Origin: Meridianimarinicoccus zhengii
Lineage (GTDB): Bacteria; Pseudomonadota; Alphaproteobacteria; Rhodobacterales; Rhodobacteraceae
Length of the DNA: 53,707 nucleotides
Direction: 5' to 3'
Assembly (NCBI RefSeq): GCF_003254465.1
Contig: NZ_QDFI01000024.1
Coordinates: forward strand, 1-53,707
The notes below the pieces were generated by a model. That model did not search any database, was not told the origin of the DNA, and saw nothing but the letters and a program-made list of their open reading frames with translations. Numbering within the stretch: the stretch's first letter is position 1; each line of letters starts with the position of its first letter. Made by a program: the position numbers and the translations under genes. Below are positions 34,901 through 43,814 of this stretch, in pieces.

Positions 34901-37005
34901 GTGATCGTCGCGCCGTTGAGGCTGAGCGCATTCGCGGGAACCGTGATCCCGTCCGCATCATCGCTGTCGTCCGCCGTCACTGTGTAGGAGAATCCCAATT
35001 TATTGACGTCGAAAATTAAAAGGGTTGCCTCGCGCAGCGTGCCACCGATGTCCAGCGTGAGTGTCGGCGAACCCAGTTCGGTATCGAGCTGCATCGCCTG
35101 GTCGAAAGCCACCACGGCATAGATGGGGTCGCCGATGCCATGGGAGTCGGGAATGACCTCGATATAGTCGACGTCCGGGGCGCCTTCGACCGTCACGTTG
35201 ACCGTCATCGTGTCGGTGTCGGTGCCGTCGCTGACCTGCACCACGAAGCTGTCGGAGCCGTTGTAATCCGGGTCCGGCGTGTAGGTCAGGCCGGACGGGG
35301 TGACGCTGCTGCCGGTGGCCGATCCGGTGGCAGAGTCGAACCCGCCCAGCGTGCCGTTCGGACCGGACACGATGCTCCAGGTCAGGGTGTCGCCCGTGTC
35401 CGCGTCGGTCACGCCGAGGATGTCATCGAGGCTGGTCGCGCCGCTGTCTTCGGTCACCGTCAGCGCCGTGTCGATCGTCCCGTCATCGTCGCTGTCGCCG
35501 TCGAAGACCGGCGCGGCGTTCGGCGCGACCGCCGCCCCTTCGTAGGCGCCGAAATCGACTGTGCCGTTCTGGATGCGGTCTGCACCGGCGAGATCGAGAG
35601 TGCCGGATACCTCGCCATTGTTGCTGAGGAAGTTGTCGATCAGCAACGAGCCCTCGGCAGGGCGATAATCGTCGTTCGCGGCGTCCGCGAAGAGGTCGTC
35701 GCCCGCGAACAGATAGGTGGAGTCATAGCCTACAGTCGTGCCGGATTCGATCACGGAGTTATAGACGGACGCAGACCCAGAGCTGCTAAGGTACGTTGTG
35801 GCGATGGAATTGTCCGCCGCGGTGACGTTCCTCAGCGTGATCGACCCATTATATCCAGCCACGACAACCCCGGACCCGACCGTGTTCTCGTAGAACAGGC
35901 TGTTCGTGAGGTTGATCGTGGAATTCATGTTCATCCCGATGACGGCGCCGTCTCCGGTCTGCGTCACATTCGTAAAGATGCTGCGGTCCACGTTGACGGT
36001 ATTGAACGATCCCGCGGTGATCGCACCGCCGGTTTCCGGGACGAATTTTTCCGTGCTGGTGAGATCGCGAAACTCGGACGCTTCGACATTCAGGGTGGAG
36101 GATTGGCTGTCCCCACTAAAGCGGATCGCGGTGCCGTCCTGCGTGGACGACAGGCCCTGAAAGACGATCCCCTCGATGGTGACGTCGATGTGATAGCCAT
36201 CCAAGACGAGCGCGCTGACGGTGTTCGTGCTGTCACCGTCCGTCAGTGTCACGTCGGCGACGCCGTCATTGTCGACATCGCCGTCGATGACGAGGCTGCG
36301 GGTGATATACGGCAGCGTGTTCACGATGCTCGACCCGTCGAGATCGATGGTGAAGCCTTCCGAAAACTCGATCCGGTCGGCGCCTGAGTGTTCGATCGCG
36401 TAACCGAGACTGCCTTCGCCGCTCAGGTTGTTATTGGTGACCGTGTAAGTATAGGGATAGGGTGCCAGAAGGCCGGTGTACTGCTGTTGCGCCGCAGGCC
36501 GGATCGCCGGGTCCACGTCAGCGCCGAACGCGTCGGCAAGCCGCCAGTCGCCCCCCAGCGCAGCCGCGCCGGTGGGTGTCTCCGACGCCGCCACTTCCCG
36601 CCAGAGCGCCGCTTCCAGCGCGGCGACGAAGGCCCGGCCCTCGGCCCCCTTCGCCACCTCGCAGCCGTAAAGGACGACCTTGCCCTCGGGCGCCAGCGCG
36701 CTGCCGATCTTCGCCAGAAGCGGGCCGTTTGCCGCCAGCGTCTGCGCCGTCACCGGCACGGTGCCGAGGAACAGCCGCCCCGGCGCGCCGTGGGAAAAGA
36801 CGTGGAGCGCGTCAAGCCCGCGCACGCCCGCCAAGAGGGCCGCAAGGTCCGCAAGCCCGTCATCCGACCCGGGCAGCGCCACAGGGATGATCCCGGCCCG
36901 CAGCCCGTCCATGAGCACCTGCCGGTCCGGCACATCCGGTGCGAAAACCGCGATCTCGCGCTGCGTCCGCGCCATGGCGCTTGTGTCGATTGTCGGGGAT
37001 GTCAT
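31954..37005 (-). CDS. Giant secreted multidomain protein: DUF4347, beta-helix, cadherin-like repeats, RTX-type repeats, DUF4114-like end
   Basis: The ATG at 37005 has AAGGA eight bases ahead, giving 1,683 residues; the upstream extension to 37236 is not supported. Residues about 15-160 form a DUF4347 domain (ALHVFSHGAPG, KVVLYGCEVAKG). A beta-helix-like region with many N/S/T repeats runs to about 490, followed by Ig/cadherin-like modules (VTEDSGATSLDDI, YTPDPDYNGSDSF, VNDAPTVALS). Near 1370 come calcium-binding nonapeptides GGTGKDTLVGGDGNDM, and the last 120 residues resemble DUF4114 with GGGDRDYEDVAFRI. There is no N-terminal signal peptide, so type I secretion by a C-terminal signal is expected, but no type I exporter genes are in the window. 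Adhesin or biofilm role is inferred. Confidence 0.88.
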   Translation of the reverse strand: MTSPTIDTSAMARTQREIAVFAPDVPDRQVLMDGLRAGIIPVALPGSDDGLADLAALLAGVRGLDALHVFSHGAPGRLFLGTVPVTAQTLAANGPLLAKIGSALAPEGKVVLYGCEVAKGAEGRAFVAALEAALWREVAASETPTGAAALGGDWRLADAFGADVDPAIRPAAQQQYTGLLAPYPYTYTVTNNNLSGEGSLGYAIEHSGADRIEFSEGFTIDLDGSSIVNTLPYITRSLVIDGDVDNDGVADVTLTDGDSTNTVSALVLDGYHIDVTIEGIVFQGLSSTQDGTAIRFSGDSQSSTLNVEASEFRDLTSTEKFVPETGGAITAGSFNTVNVDRSIFTNVTQTGDGAVIGMNMNSTINLTNSLFYENTVGSGVVVAGYNGSITLRNVTAADNSIATTYLSSSGSASVYNSVIESGTTVGYDSTYLFAGDDLFADAANDDYRPAEGSLLIDNFLSNNGEVSGTLDLAGADRIQNGTVDFGAYEGAAVAPNAAPVFDGDSDDDGTIDTALTVTEDSGATSLDDILGVTDADTGDTLTWSIVSGPNGTLGGFDSATGSATGSSVTPSGLTYTPDPDYNGSDSFVVQVSDGTDTDTMTVNVTVEGAPDVDYIEVIPDSHGIGDPIYAVVAFDQAMQLDTELGSPTLTLDIGGTLREATLLIFDVNKLGFSYTVTADDSDDADGITVPANALSLNGATITGTDGQPANITHDAVAAASATVSIAPTVTVTVDDDALIAGETATVTFEFSEAVTDFTLDDATAANGTLSGLLKMGATTYIAVLTPDADTEVATNVVTVDMTGVRDTADNAGTGTTDSATYAVDTRAPTAVSIVRHAPADATTDADSVTFRVTFSEDMDPAKVGAADFVLSGTAAADATIGDPVQVSGAPAAYDVTITGIAASNGTLNLDLADGATLLDAAGNSLAVTAVSGADETYTIANNTAPAVSTNTGATLDEGASLTITAAELKAIDAEEAAAALSFKLGTTTANGALWLDDGDDTLEKGEELIAGESFTQADIENGRLRYSHGGSETTADSFSFTVSDGIATLDPLTFNLSINPVNDLPTGGVTISGTAAQGETLTAAHDLGDADGLGDLAWQWRRDGAAIDGATGPSHTLTQADVGAKITVVASYTDDGGTAESVGSEPTAAVADVNDAPTVALSNAVTEIGEHTDTTSRVKLADIEVGDDALGTNALTLGGADAAMFEIQGAALYLRAGAVLDPVAKPVFDVTVSVDDATIGATPDDTVTFSLKVKDINDPPSLTLEMLLDRIAGGIDTTTAVAVARLGITDDAMGANDLSLSGADAGIFAIEGDTLVIARDAKVEFGDDGLIEVEVRLDDPALGAGPEDTARVVVQELGSSGGELSGGTGKDTLVGGDGNDMIAPGTGSDRISLGGGADHVGGAADDLDGDRIVGFGNDDAISVSGMVFTREDLQVSATVDGLDLRIDGSKYLRPDTVLHLDGSFDAGDFMAVRTGDDVEITFAHFLPTLAEGQNVDPQGINGIVNQKFLNGDMARDFDIEFLDLGYAGYDNVIGAYEITSDGAIVDVQILSFNANADKGGAARIEDVDPGNALAFFIAQDAAGALAGFDATDTFDFVDLEGGSAGLDDGAGILLRANGTVITAPVYHSYSTSQNADGVQHVLSGVEEGGQSIVVGFEDMTGGGDRDYEDVAFRILAADSFLLG

Positions 37006-37918
37006 GTCGGTATTCCTTTTGTCGATGCCGGAGCGGGTCTGTTGATGGGATGCGGGCTCAAGCTCCACACTGGAGCGGAGGAACGTTTCGTCGTGGCGGA
37101 CTGTCTGCAAGCAGACGCATGGAGGGTCATGGGGCCCGCGCGGCGCGGTGGCCGCCCGCAAGTCGCCCATGTCAGCGCCTCGTGCGGGGTCTGCAGTGCC
37201 CGGTGGCGCGCGCCTGACGCAATTGAGCTTTCGCACGTCTTGTCCTCCCTTGTCCGGTCGGGTCTGCCGTGCTGTCAGGCGGGATGGTCAACACAATCCG
37301 CCAGCCTGCCCCCCGCCCCGTGGCGCACCCGTCGGGACCGGCGATTGCCTTACACATGTGCGACCCGGATGCGGGAGATGTGAGACTTTGTTCAAAAACC
37401 TTCGGGATTGTATCGGCCGTCCGCGTCAAGAAGATCGCCTCCAAATGCCAGCGCACTGAAGAGACGGGCTGGTCTTGCACCCGTTCTGCCGGACACTCAG
37501 GCAATCGCGGTTTGAACTGAGATGAACTCGTGGGGCGTGCGCATTTTCGTATCCATCCGGCCACGCTTGCAGTTACCCAAGGGTCGATTGGCGACGTGAT
37601 CGCCTCCCGGACTTGGCCCTGCCAGCACCGATCTGGTCATGACACGTCGTGTGGCCCCGAACGATCGAGGTGCAGGCATGCCCGGCGCCGGATGATCGAG
37701 ACATCCTTGCGGACCCTGAGGACGGTTGCCGGATCGAGGAACTGCGTCTGGCCACCGCCGACCACCTGGCCAACTGAATCGCGCTCTGCTGCGTCGTGGC
37801 GTGGCGCGTGTGATGGTTACGTCTCTGGTCCGCTGATGGCATTGTCCGCAAGGGAAGGCCTGCCGCCACATCGATCCCGCCGGGGGATTAAAGCATCAAC
37901 GCCGATGCACGCGGCCGA
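37006..37918. other. Gene-free stretch upstream of the giant protein gene
   Basis: This 913-base gap must hold the promoter of the 1,683-residue protein. No CDS is convincing. A plus-strand frame at about 37660-37770 reads as a hydrophilic 38-residue tail (for example EELRLATADHLAN) ending in TGA, perhaps the decayed end of a lost gene. Confidence 0.45.
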
Positions 37919-38833
37919 TCACCCATCGACTGTCGCAGGTAGAAGCTCGTCCAGCGCCGCCGCGACCTGCAAGGCGAACTTGGCAGCCGCGACCGGAAGC
38001 GTGCGGCCGCGCAACTGCCCGAGCAGGAGCATCCCCGTCGGCACGTCGCGGGCATGCAGGGCGCGCACCACCAAGCGGGGGTCGCGCAGCGGCAGCAGGC
38101 CGATGGGGATCTGGAAGCTGACCGCGCGTTCGCGCAACACGTACTCGCGCATCAACTCGAAGCTGTCGGCCTCCATCACCGGGTTGAGCGCAAGCGAGCG
38201 TCCGCGTGTCGCCACATCCAGCAGATGCCTGACCCCGTATTCGGCAGACGGCACCACATGGGGCCCATGCAGGCAGTCGCGCAGCCGCAGCTTCGGCTTA
38301 CCGGCGAGCGGATGATCGGTCGCCATGATCGCGCAGACCGGTTGGGCGACCGCCTTTATGACCTCGAAATCGGCCAGATACTGCGGCTCGAACACCAGTG
38401 CCAGGTCGCTCGAGAATGTGCCAAGCTCGCGTTCCGCGTCGGCCCGATCGCGGACCCTGACCGAGAACGTGACGCGGGGGTGCTGCGCGCGGTACTTCGA
38501 GATCTGGTCCGGCAGAAAGATCGGGTTCAGGCCCTGACTGCAGGCGATGGAGATGTGACCCCGCCTTTCGCCCGCGAGGTCCGCGATCTGTCCGCGCAGG
38601 CGATCGAGGTCGCTCATCTGGCTGCGGATATGCTGCATCAGCAACTCCCCGGCGGGGTTCAGGCGCATGCCGCGTGGCAAACGCTCGAACACCTGACACC
38701 CAAGTTCGGCCTCGAACGCCTGGATCCGCCGGTTCAGCGCCGACGAGGTGATGTTCATGTCTTCGGCGGCCTTCCGGATCGACCCCGCCCGCGCGACATC
38801 CCTGATCAGGTACAATGTCTGCAAGTGCCTCAT
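37919..38833 (-). CDS. LysR family transcriptional regulator
   Basis: The 304-residue protein from ATG 38833 starts at the helix-turn-helix (DVARAGSIRKAAEDMNITSS, residues 12-31) and ends with a LysR substrate-binding domain. The ATG at 38893 would add 20 residues but would place a perfect 19-bp palindrome (38855-38873) inside the coding region, so the shorter start is preferred. It lies downstream of the AtzH-like gene on the same strand and near the ureide operon, which it may regulate. Confidence 0.87.
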   Translation of the reverse strand: MRHLQTLYLIRDVARAGSIRKAAEDMNITSSALNRRIQAFEAELGCQVFERLPRGMRLNPAGELLMQHIRSQMSDLDRLRGQIADLAGERRGHISIACSQGLNPIFLPDQISKYRAQHPRVTFSVRVRDRADAERELGTFSSDLALVFEPQYLADFEVIKAVAQPVCAIMATDHPLAGKPKLRLRDCLHGPHVVPSAEYGVRHLLDVATRGRSLALNPVMEADSFELMREYVLRERAVSFQIPIGLLPLRDPRLVVRALHARDVPTGMLLLGQLRGRTLPVAAAKFALQVAAALDELLPATVDG

Positions 38834-38854
38834 GCGGCGGAACTCTTTCAATAG

Positions 38855-38873
38855 CGCTGCATGAAATGCAGCG
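38855..38873. promoter_or_regulatory. Perfect 19-bp palindrome before the LysR gene
   Basis: CGCTGCAT and ATGCAGCG flank GAA with 8-bp perfect arms. It is 22 bases before the LysR start. It could be an autoregulatory site or an RNA hairpin; no second copy was noticed before the ureide genes. Confidence 0.45.
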
Positions 38874-39077
38874 TTCTGCTGAGAATATAGCATTGGAGTT
38901 CAGCGCAAGGAAGGCGCAGCGTTTCGGCATGTGCAAGGTCGGCCGCGCCCTCCGATGGCGCAGGCGGATCCGCAATCGGCTGTCAGAAGGGGAAACGACG
39001 TGTCAGACACAGCGCGATCCACACCAGGAACGGCAGATCCGGCGGCACCGGCAGGTGTCCTTGATAATGCCGCCAGT

Positions 39078-39455
39078 TCAGGCGCCGAGGCTCACATGCG
39101 CGGCGGCGATGCGCCACCCCTCCGGCAGGCGTATCCAGACCTGGGTTTGCGCGCCGCGCCGCCCGGACAGACGGCGCCGGTACTCGGCCGTGGCGACCGC
39201 CACGTCGTTCGACAGCGCCATGATGTCCACCCGCAAGAGGTCGCGCGCGATGTCGGTGGTATCGCGCCCCCTGCGGAAGGCTGCCATCTGGTCCAGCCCG
39301 TAATGGCCGCTTTCATCGGTCATTCGCACCGTCGCGGGATCGTCGCGGAAAAAACCGATCAACGTCTCGACATTGTTGGCCAGAAGCGCGTCCTCATAAG
39401 CGTCGAAGGCAGCGCGGACCTCGGACTGGACGTTTCCTGCATCGAACGCGCGCAT
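39078..39455 (-). CDS. AtzH-like protein (DUF3225 / HpxZ family, NTF2-like fold)
   Basis: The 125-residue protein matches the AtzH/HpxZ group: [40 protein letters not shown] and the closing [17 protein letters not shown] are its signature stretches. AtzH acts as a 1,3-dicarboxyurea hydrolase next to AtzE in cyanurate breakdown, and HpxZ accompanies oxalurate use. The ATG at 39455 is preferred to 39470 because GGAAGGGG precedes it. It is divergent from the biuret-hydrolase-like gene, 93 bases away. Both AtzE and AtzG partners lie 2.4 kb further on the plus strand. Confidence 0.85.
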   Translation of the reverse strand: MRAFDAGNVQSEVRAAFDAYEDALLANNVETLIGFFRDDPATVRMTDESGHYGLDQMAAFRRGRDTTDIARDLLRVDIMALSNDVAVATAEYRRRLSGRRGAQTQVWIRLPEGWRIAAAHVSLGA

Positions 39456-39547
39456 TGCCGCCCCTTCCATCTGACCGCTGGTCCAAGGCTAGACGCAGCG
39501 TGGCGCCCCCACAAGGCCCCCGGCGCCGCGGTGACGGGGGCACGGGC

Positions 39548-40237
39548 ATGACGCACGGCATATCCCTGCACGCCGAGCCGGCCCCGATCACGCTGGTTCC
39601 CGCGCGCACTGCACTTGTCATCATCGACATGCAGCGTGACTTTCTTGAATCCGGCGGTTTCGGCGAGGCCCTGGGCAACGATGTCGGCCTGTTGCAGGGC
39701 GCGGTCGGACCGTGCCGCACCGCGCTGGCCGCAGCCCGCGCGGCAGGGCTGCTCGTGATTCACACCCGCGAGGGCCACCGCCCCGACCTGTCCGATGCCC
39801 CCCCTGCAAAGGTCGCGCGCGGCGCACCTGAACGCCGCATCGGCGATCCCGGCCCGATGGGTCGGATCCTGATCCGGGGCGAGCCCGGCCATGATATCGT
39901 GGCCGCCCTCGCGCCCCGCCCCGGCGAGCCGGTGATCGACAAGCCGGGCAAGGGCGCCTTTCACCAGACCGACCTCGACCAGATGCTCCGCAATGCCGGT
40001 ATCGACACGCTGGCCGTCTGCGGCGTGACCACCGAGGTCTGCGTCCACACCACGATCCGCGAGGGCAACGACCGGGGCTACCGCTGCGTCGCGCTCGGCG
40101 ATGCCTGCGCGTCGTACTTCCCCGAGTTCCACCGCGTCGGGCTGGAGATGATCAAGGCACAGGGCGGCATCTTCGGCTGGGTCAGCGATTCCGGCGCCTT
40201 CGCGACCGCCGTTCGCAGCACCACGCAAGCCGCCTGA
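39548..40237 (+). CDS. Isochorismatase-family amidohydrolase, biuret hydrolase (BiuH)-like
   Basis: The 229-residue protein has the cysteine-hydrolase triad Asp27 (VIIDMQRDF), Lys132 (IDKPGKGAF) and Cys165 ([11 protein letters not shown]). The stretches [23 protein letters not shown] and REGNDRGY are close to those I recall for biuret amidohydrolase. Its enzyme converts biuret to allophanate with release of ammonia. RutB-like ureidoacrylate hydrolase is the main alternative. It is the first gene of a plus-strand run with an NCS2-type permease, AtzG and AtzE. Confidence 0.85.
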   Translation: MTHGISLHAEPAPITLVPARTALVIIDMQRDFLESGGFGEALGNDVGLLQGAVGPCRTALAAARAAGLLVIHTREGHRPDLSDAPPAKVARGAPERRIGDPGPMGRILIRGEPGHDIVAALAPRPGEPVIDKPGKGAFHQTDLDQMLRNAGIDTLAVCGVTTEVCVHTTIREGNDRGYRCVALGDACASYFPEFHRVGLEMIKAQGGIFGWVSDSGAFATAVRSTTQAA

Positions 40238-40266
40238 AACCGCGCCCTTCAAATCGGAGAGACACC

Positions 40267-41856
40267 ATGTCGGCATCCTCGTCGAAACTCTGGACCCAAG
40301 GCGACTGGAACGCCGTGTTCGGTCTGGGCACCAACGTGCTGGTCAACCTGCTGGTGATGACCGGGCTTCTGAAATTCGTGGTCGGCCTGCCCGACGAGTT
40401 GATCTTCGGTCGCATCCTTCCGGCCGTCGGGCTCATGCTTTTCCTGGGCAATGCCTATTATGCGTGGATGGGCTACAAGCTCGCCCGGAAGGAAGGGCGC
40501 CACGATGTCTGCGCCCTGCCTTCGGGGCCGTCGGTGCCGCACATGTTCATCGTGGTCTTCGTGATCATGCTCCCGATCCTCGGCACCACCGGCGATCCGG
40601 TGAAGGCGTGGGAGGCCGGACTCGCCTGGGTGTTCATTCAGGGCTTCATCCTGCTCGGTGGTGCCTGGGTCGCGCCGCTGATCCGCCGCATCACCCCGCG
40701 CGCAGCGCTTCTCGGCACGCTCGCGGGCGTCTCGATCGCCTTCATCGCCATGCGCCCGGCGCTGGAAATCTTCATGACATCGATCATCGGGCTGTCGTGC
40801 CTCGCGATCATCCTCGCCAGCTGGTTCGGTGGCGTTCGCTACCCGCGCGGGCTGCCCGCCGGGCTGGTCGCGATCCTGTTCGGCGTGATCGTGGCCTGGG
40901 GCGCCACAGCGCTCGGCTTTCCCGAGATCGGCGGCATGAGCGGTGCAGCACTCCTGTCCAGTTTCGCGAGCTTCGGTTTCTCGATCCCGCTGCCGGCCGT
41001 CGGTCACGTGTTCTCGGGTTTCGAGTTCCTCGGCTTCATTCTCGTGACCGCCATTCCCTTCGGCGTCTACGACCTGGTCGAGGCGATGGACAACGTGGAA
41101 AGCGCCGAAGCCGCCGGCGACAGCTATTCCACCACCGAGGCGATCACCGCCGAGGGCGCCATATCGCTGATCGGCACGCTGCTCGGCTCGCCTTTCGCCA
41201 ACGCGGTCTACATCGGTCACCCGGGCTGGAAGGCAATGGGCGGACGGATCGGCTATTCGCTGGCCACCGGCGCATTGGTGCTGCTGCTGACGTGGTTCGG
41301 CATTCTTGCAGTGTTTCTCAACCTCGTGCCGGTAGTCGCCATCGCGCCGATCCTGCTCTATATCGGGATGCTGATCGGGGCGCAGGCGTTCCAGACCACG
41401 CCACTGGCCCACGCTCCGGCGATCATCCTGGGGCTGGTGCCGCATCTTGCAGCCTGGGCGAAGACGCTGATCGACGGGGCGCTCGGGGCCGCGGGTGTCA
41501 CCGTGACGCCCGACCTGATCGCCGCCATGGCAACGGGCGGTGTGCTCTACGACGGGCTGGCGATCCTCGGGAACGGGGCGATCCTGTCGGGCCTCGTCCT
41601 GGCCGCCATCGGGGTCTTCGTGATCGAACGCCGCTTTGTCCTTGCCGCCGGTTTCGCCGGGGCCGGTGCGGTGCTGACCTTCTTCGGGTTCATGCATGGG
41701 CCCGCTGTCGGCTTTGCGGTGACGCCGATGGTGGCGATTGCCTATGGGATGGTGGCGGCACTGTTCGTGCTGTGTGACCGGCTGAACTGGGCCGAGGCGC
41801 CCGATGCCCGGCCCGCGCCTGAATTCGATGCGGCCGAGGCGCAGCCGGCAGAATGA
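40267..41856 (+). CDS. NCS2/AzgA-type permease for a cyclic ureide or nucleobase-like compound
   Basis: The 529-residue protein has about twelve to fourteen membrane segments and NCS2-like motifs: NVLVNLLVMTGLLKFVVGLP near the N-terminus, GRHDVCALPSGPSVPHMFIV near 78, and FGVYDLVEAMDNVESAEAAG near 263 with the acidic residue of the substrate site. The latter resembles purine permeases of the AzgA branch. It follows the amidohydrolase after 29 bases and overlaps atzG as ATGA. It probably imports the compound degraded by the cluster. Confidence 0.83.
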   Translation: MSASSSKLWTQGDWNAVFGLGTNVLVNLLVMTGLLKFVVGLPDELIFGRILPAVGLMLFLGNAYYAWMGYKLARKEGRHDVCALPSGPSVPHMFIVVFVIMLPILGTTGDPVKAWEAGLAWVFIQGFILLGGAWVAPLIRRITPRAALLGTLAGVSIAFIAMRPALEIFMTSIIGLSCLAIILASWFGGVRYPRGLPAGLVAILFGVIVAWGATALGFPEIGGMSGAALLSSFASFGFSIPLPAVGHVFSGFEFLGFILVTAIPFGVYDLVEAMDNVESAEAAGDSYSTTEAITAEGAISLIGTLLGSPFANAVYIGHPGWKAMGGRIGYSLATGALVLLLTWFGILAVFLNLVPVVAIAPILLYIGMLIGAQAFQTTPLAHAPAIILGLVPHLAAWAKTLIDGALGAAGVTVTPDLIAAMATGGVLYDGLAILGNGAILSGLVLAAIGVFVIERRFVLAAGFAGAGAVLTFFGFMHGPAVGFAVTPMVAIAYGMVAALFVLCDRLNWAEAPDARPAPEFDAAEAQPAE

Positions 41857-42074
41857 CCGCAGCACCCTCGGATCCCGACCACCAGATCGACGCGGCCTCG
41901 GCGATGGTGGGCTTGCCCATTGCCGCGGCGTGGCGGCCCGGCGTGTGGCAGTTTCTGGTCGTCGCCCGGCAGATGACGGACATACTGGAGGCCGTGCCCC
42001 TGGCGGACGACGACCTCGCCCTCGCGCCGGTCTTCCGCTTGCCACGCCCGACCGGGAACGATGCCGATGCTTGA
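41853..42074 (+). CDS. atzG: AtzG-like small subunit of a carboxybiuret hydrolase (DUF4089)
   Basis: The 73-residue protein matches AtzG: acidic start, helical GLPIAAAWRPGVWQFLVVA and TDILEAVPLADDDLALAPVF. AtzG forms the heterotetramer with AtzE and completes its active site. It starts in an ATGA overlap with the permease stop and overlaps atzE by 14 bases. Small enough to be missed by many annotations. Confidence 0.85.
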   Translation: MTAAPSDPDHQIDAASAMVGLPIAAAWRPGVWQFLVVARQMTDILEAVPLADDDLALAPVFRLPRPTGNDADA

Positions 42075-43524
42075 CCTTGCGACCGACCCTCTCGGCCCCG
42101 TGATATCTGCCGGGGATATCGCGCGCGCGGTCTTGGATGGCCGTGTGAGCGCGCGGGCGGTGGCCGAGGCGACGCTGGCGCGGATCGCGCAGCTGAACCC
42201 CATGCTCAACGCTTTCACCGACATCACGGCCGACCGCGCCTTGCGCGAGGCCGATGCCATAGATTCAGCGCTCGCGCGTGGCACCGTGGTCGGTCCGCTG
42301 GCCGGTGTTCCGGTCGCAGTGAAAAACCTGGTCGATGTGGCGGGCTTGCCGACGCGCGCGGGGTCGCGCATCAACCGCGACCTGCCGCCCGCGACCACTG
42401 ATGCGACCCTCCTGCGCCGCCTGAACCGTGCGGGGGCGGTGCTGGTTGGTGCGTTGAACATGGGCGAGTTCGCCTATGATTTCACCGGCGAGAACGCCCA
42501 CGATGGCCCGTGCCGCAACCCCCATGACCCTGGACGGATGAGCGGCGGTTCCTCGTCTGGCTGCGGTGTCGCGACGGCCGCAGGGCTTGCGCCGATCTCG
42601 CTCGGGTCCGACACGAACGGCTCGCTTCGGGTGCCCGCATCGCTGTGCGGCGTGTTCAGCCTCAAGCCCACCTATGGCCGCCTGTCACGCGCGGGCACGT
42701 TTCCCTTCGTTGACAGCCTCGACCACCTTGGCCCCTTTGCCCGCAGCGCCAGGGATCTCGCCCTTGCCTATGACGCGATGCAGGGCCCCGATCCGGCGGA
42801 CCACGCCTGCGCCGGGGACGCCCCGGAACCGGCATTGCCGGACCTCGCGCGTGGAATTGCCGGACTTCGCATCGGCTGCCCGACCGGCTGGATCGCGCGG
42901 CAGGCAGGGGGCGAGGCCCGCGCGGCTTCCGATCGTGCCGCAGCCGGGATGGCCGACGCGGGTGCGGTCCTGCGCGACATCGACCTCGACGGGGCCGAGG
43001 CCGGGCGCGCCGCGGCCTATCTCATCACCAATTCCGAAAGCGCCGCGTTTCACCTCGACCGCTTGCGAAGCCGGTCCAATGAATTCGACCCCGACACCCG
43101 CGACCGGTTCCTGGCCGGGGCGCTTCTGCCCGCGGCCTGGATCGCCCGGGCGCAACGGGTACGGCGCTGGTGGCTGGATCAGGCGCTCGCGGTGTTCCGA
43201 GATGTCGATCTGCTGGTGCTGCCGGCCACACCCTGTCCGGCGCCGGTGCTGGGCGCGCGGACCTTGACGCTCGACGGAACCGACCTGCCGTTGCGCCCCA
43301 GCCTCGGGATACTGGCGCAACCGTTTTCCTGCATCGGCCTGCCGGTGGTGACAGTGCCTGTGTTCGCGCCGGGGTCGCTACCGCTCGGGGTGCAGATCGT
43401 CGCCCCGCCCTGGTGCGAGGCCCGCGCGTTGCAAGCTGCTTCGGTGCTGTGTGATGCGGGACTGGCCGCAGCCCATCCGCCCCCGCCGACACCGACGGTA
43501 CCGTCACCTGGAAATGGAGGTTGA
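42061..43524 (+). CDS. atzE: AtzE-family amidohydrolase (1-carboxybiuret hydrolase-like)
   Basis: The 487-residue amidase-signature enzyme has the Ser-cisSer-Lys triad: Lys88 in VAVKNLVDV, the serine cluster SGGSSSG at 161-167, and nucleophile Ser188 in GSDTNGSLR. The N in GSDTNGS is usual for AtzE rather than the G of other amidases. ENAHDGPCRNPHDPGR is another AtzE mark. With AtzG it would deaminate 1-carboxybiuret to dicarboxyurea, which AtzH handles. No cyanuric acid or barbiturate ring-opening enzyme and no allophanate hydrolase is in the window, so the true substrate is uncertain. An ATG at 42067 is an alternative start. Confidence 0.88.
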   Translation: MPMLDLATDPLGPVISAGDIARAVLDGRVSARAVAEATLARIAQLNPMLNAFTDITADRALREADAIDSALARGTVVGPLAGVPVAVKNLVDVAGLPTRAGSRINRDLPPATTDATLLRRLNRAGAVLVGALNMGEFAYDFTGENAHDGPCRNPHDPGRMSGGSSSGCGVATAAGLAPISLGSDTNGSLRVPASLCGVFSLKPTYGRLSRAGTFPFVDSLDHLGPFARSARDLALAYDAMQGPDPADHACAGDAPEPALPDLARGIAGLRIGCPTGWIARQAGGEARAASDRAAAGMADAGAVLRDIDLDGAEAGRAAAYLITNSESAAFHLDRLRSRSNEFDPDTRDRFLAGALLPAAWIARAQRVRRWWLDQALAVFRDVDLLVLPATPCPAPVLGARTLTLDGTDLPLRPSLGILAQPFSCIGLPVVTVPVFAPGSLPLGVQIVAPPWCEARALQAASVLCDAGLAAAHPPPPTPTVPSPGNGG

Positions 43525-43579
43525 TCGTCACAAACCGCCTGATCGACGGTCGTGAACCGGTCCCCCTCTCAACCGGGAT

Positions 43580-43737
43580 CCTGGGCACGACCATGGCTGC
43601 GCCGGGACGGGCGCGCTCGCCGGGGTCTGAGCCTCACCGGAATCCACCGGCACGAACACGGCCACGCGATCCGGCGACCACAGGCCCTTCTTCTTCAGGT
43701 CACGCCGCCAGCCGTAGATCTGGGACGCCGTACACTC
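43580..43737 (-). mobile_element. IS66-type OrfA (TnpA) fragment
   Basis: A minus-strand frame reads TASQIYGWRRDLKKKG and shortly after VAVFVPVDSGEA, resembling the DNA-binding and middle parts of IS66 OrfA proteins. No start, partner OrfB/OrfC or inverted repeats are seen. It appears to be a degraded piece lying between atzE and the DmdA-like gene. The short flanks hold nothing else. Confidence 0.45.
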
Positions 43738-43814
43738 GACCAGATCGACTGGCACCGGAATTCCCGTGAAAGCGGGGCACCCGAACTGCCCCGCCTTCAA
43801 TCACACAACCCGCA

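Noticed and set aside
40249-42045. 598-codon minus-strand frame over the permease
   Set aside because: It is antisense to the permease and has shadow composition, with no membrane or catalytic pattern.
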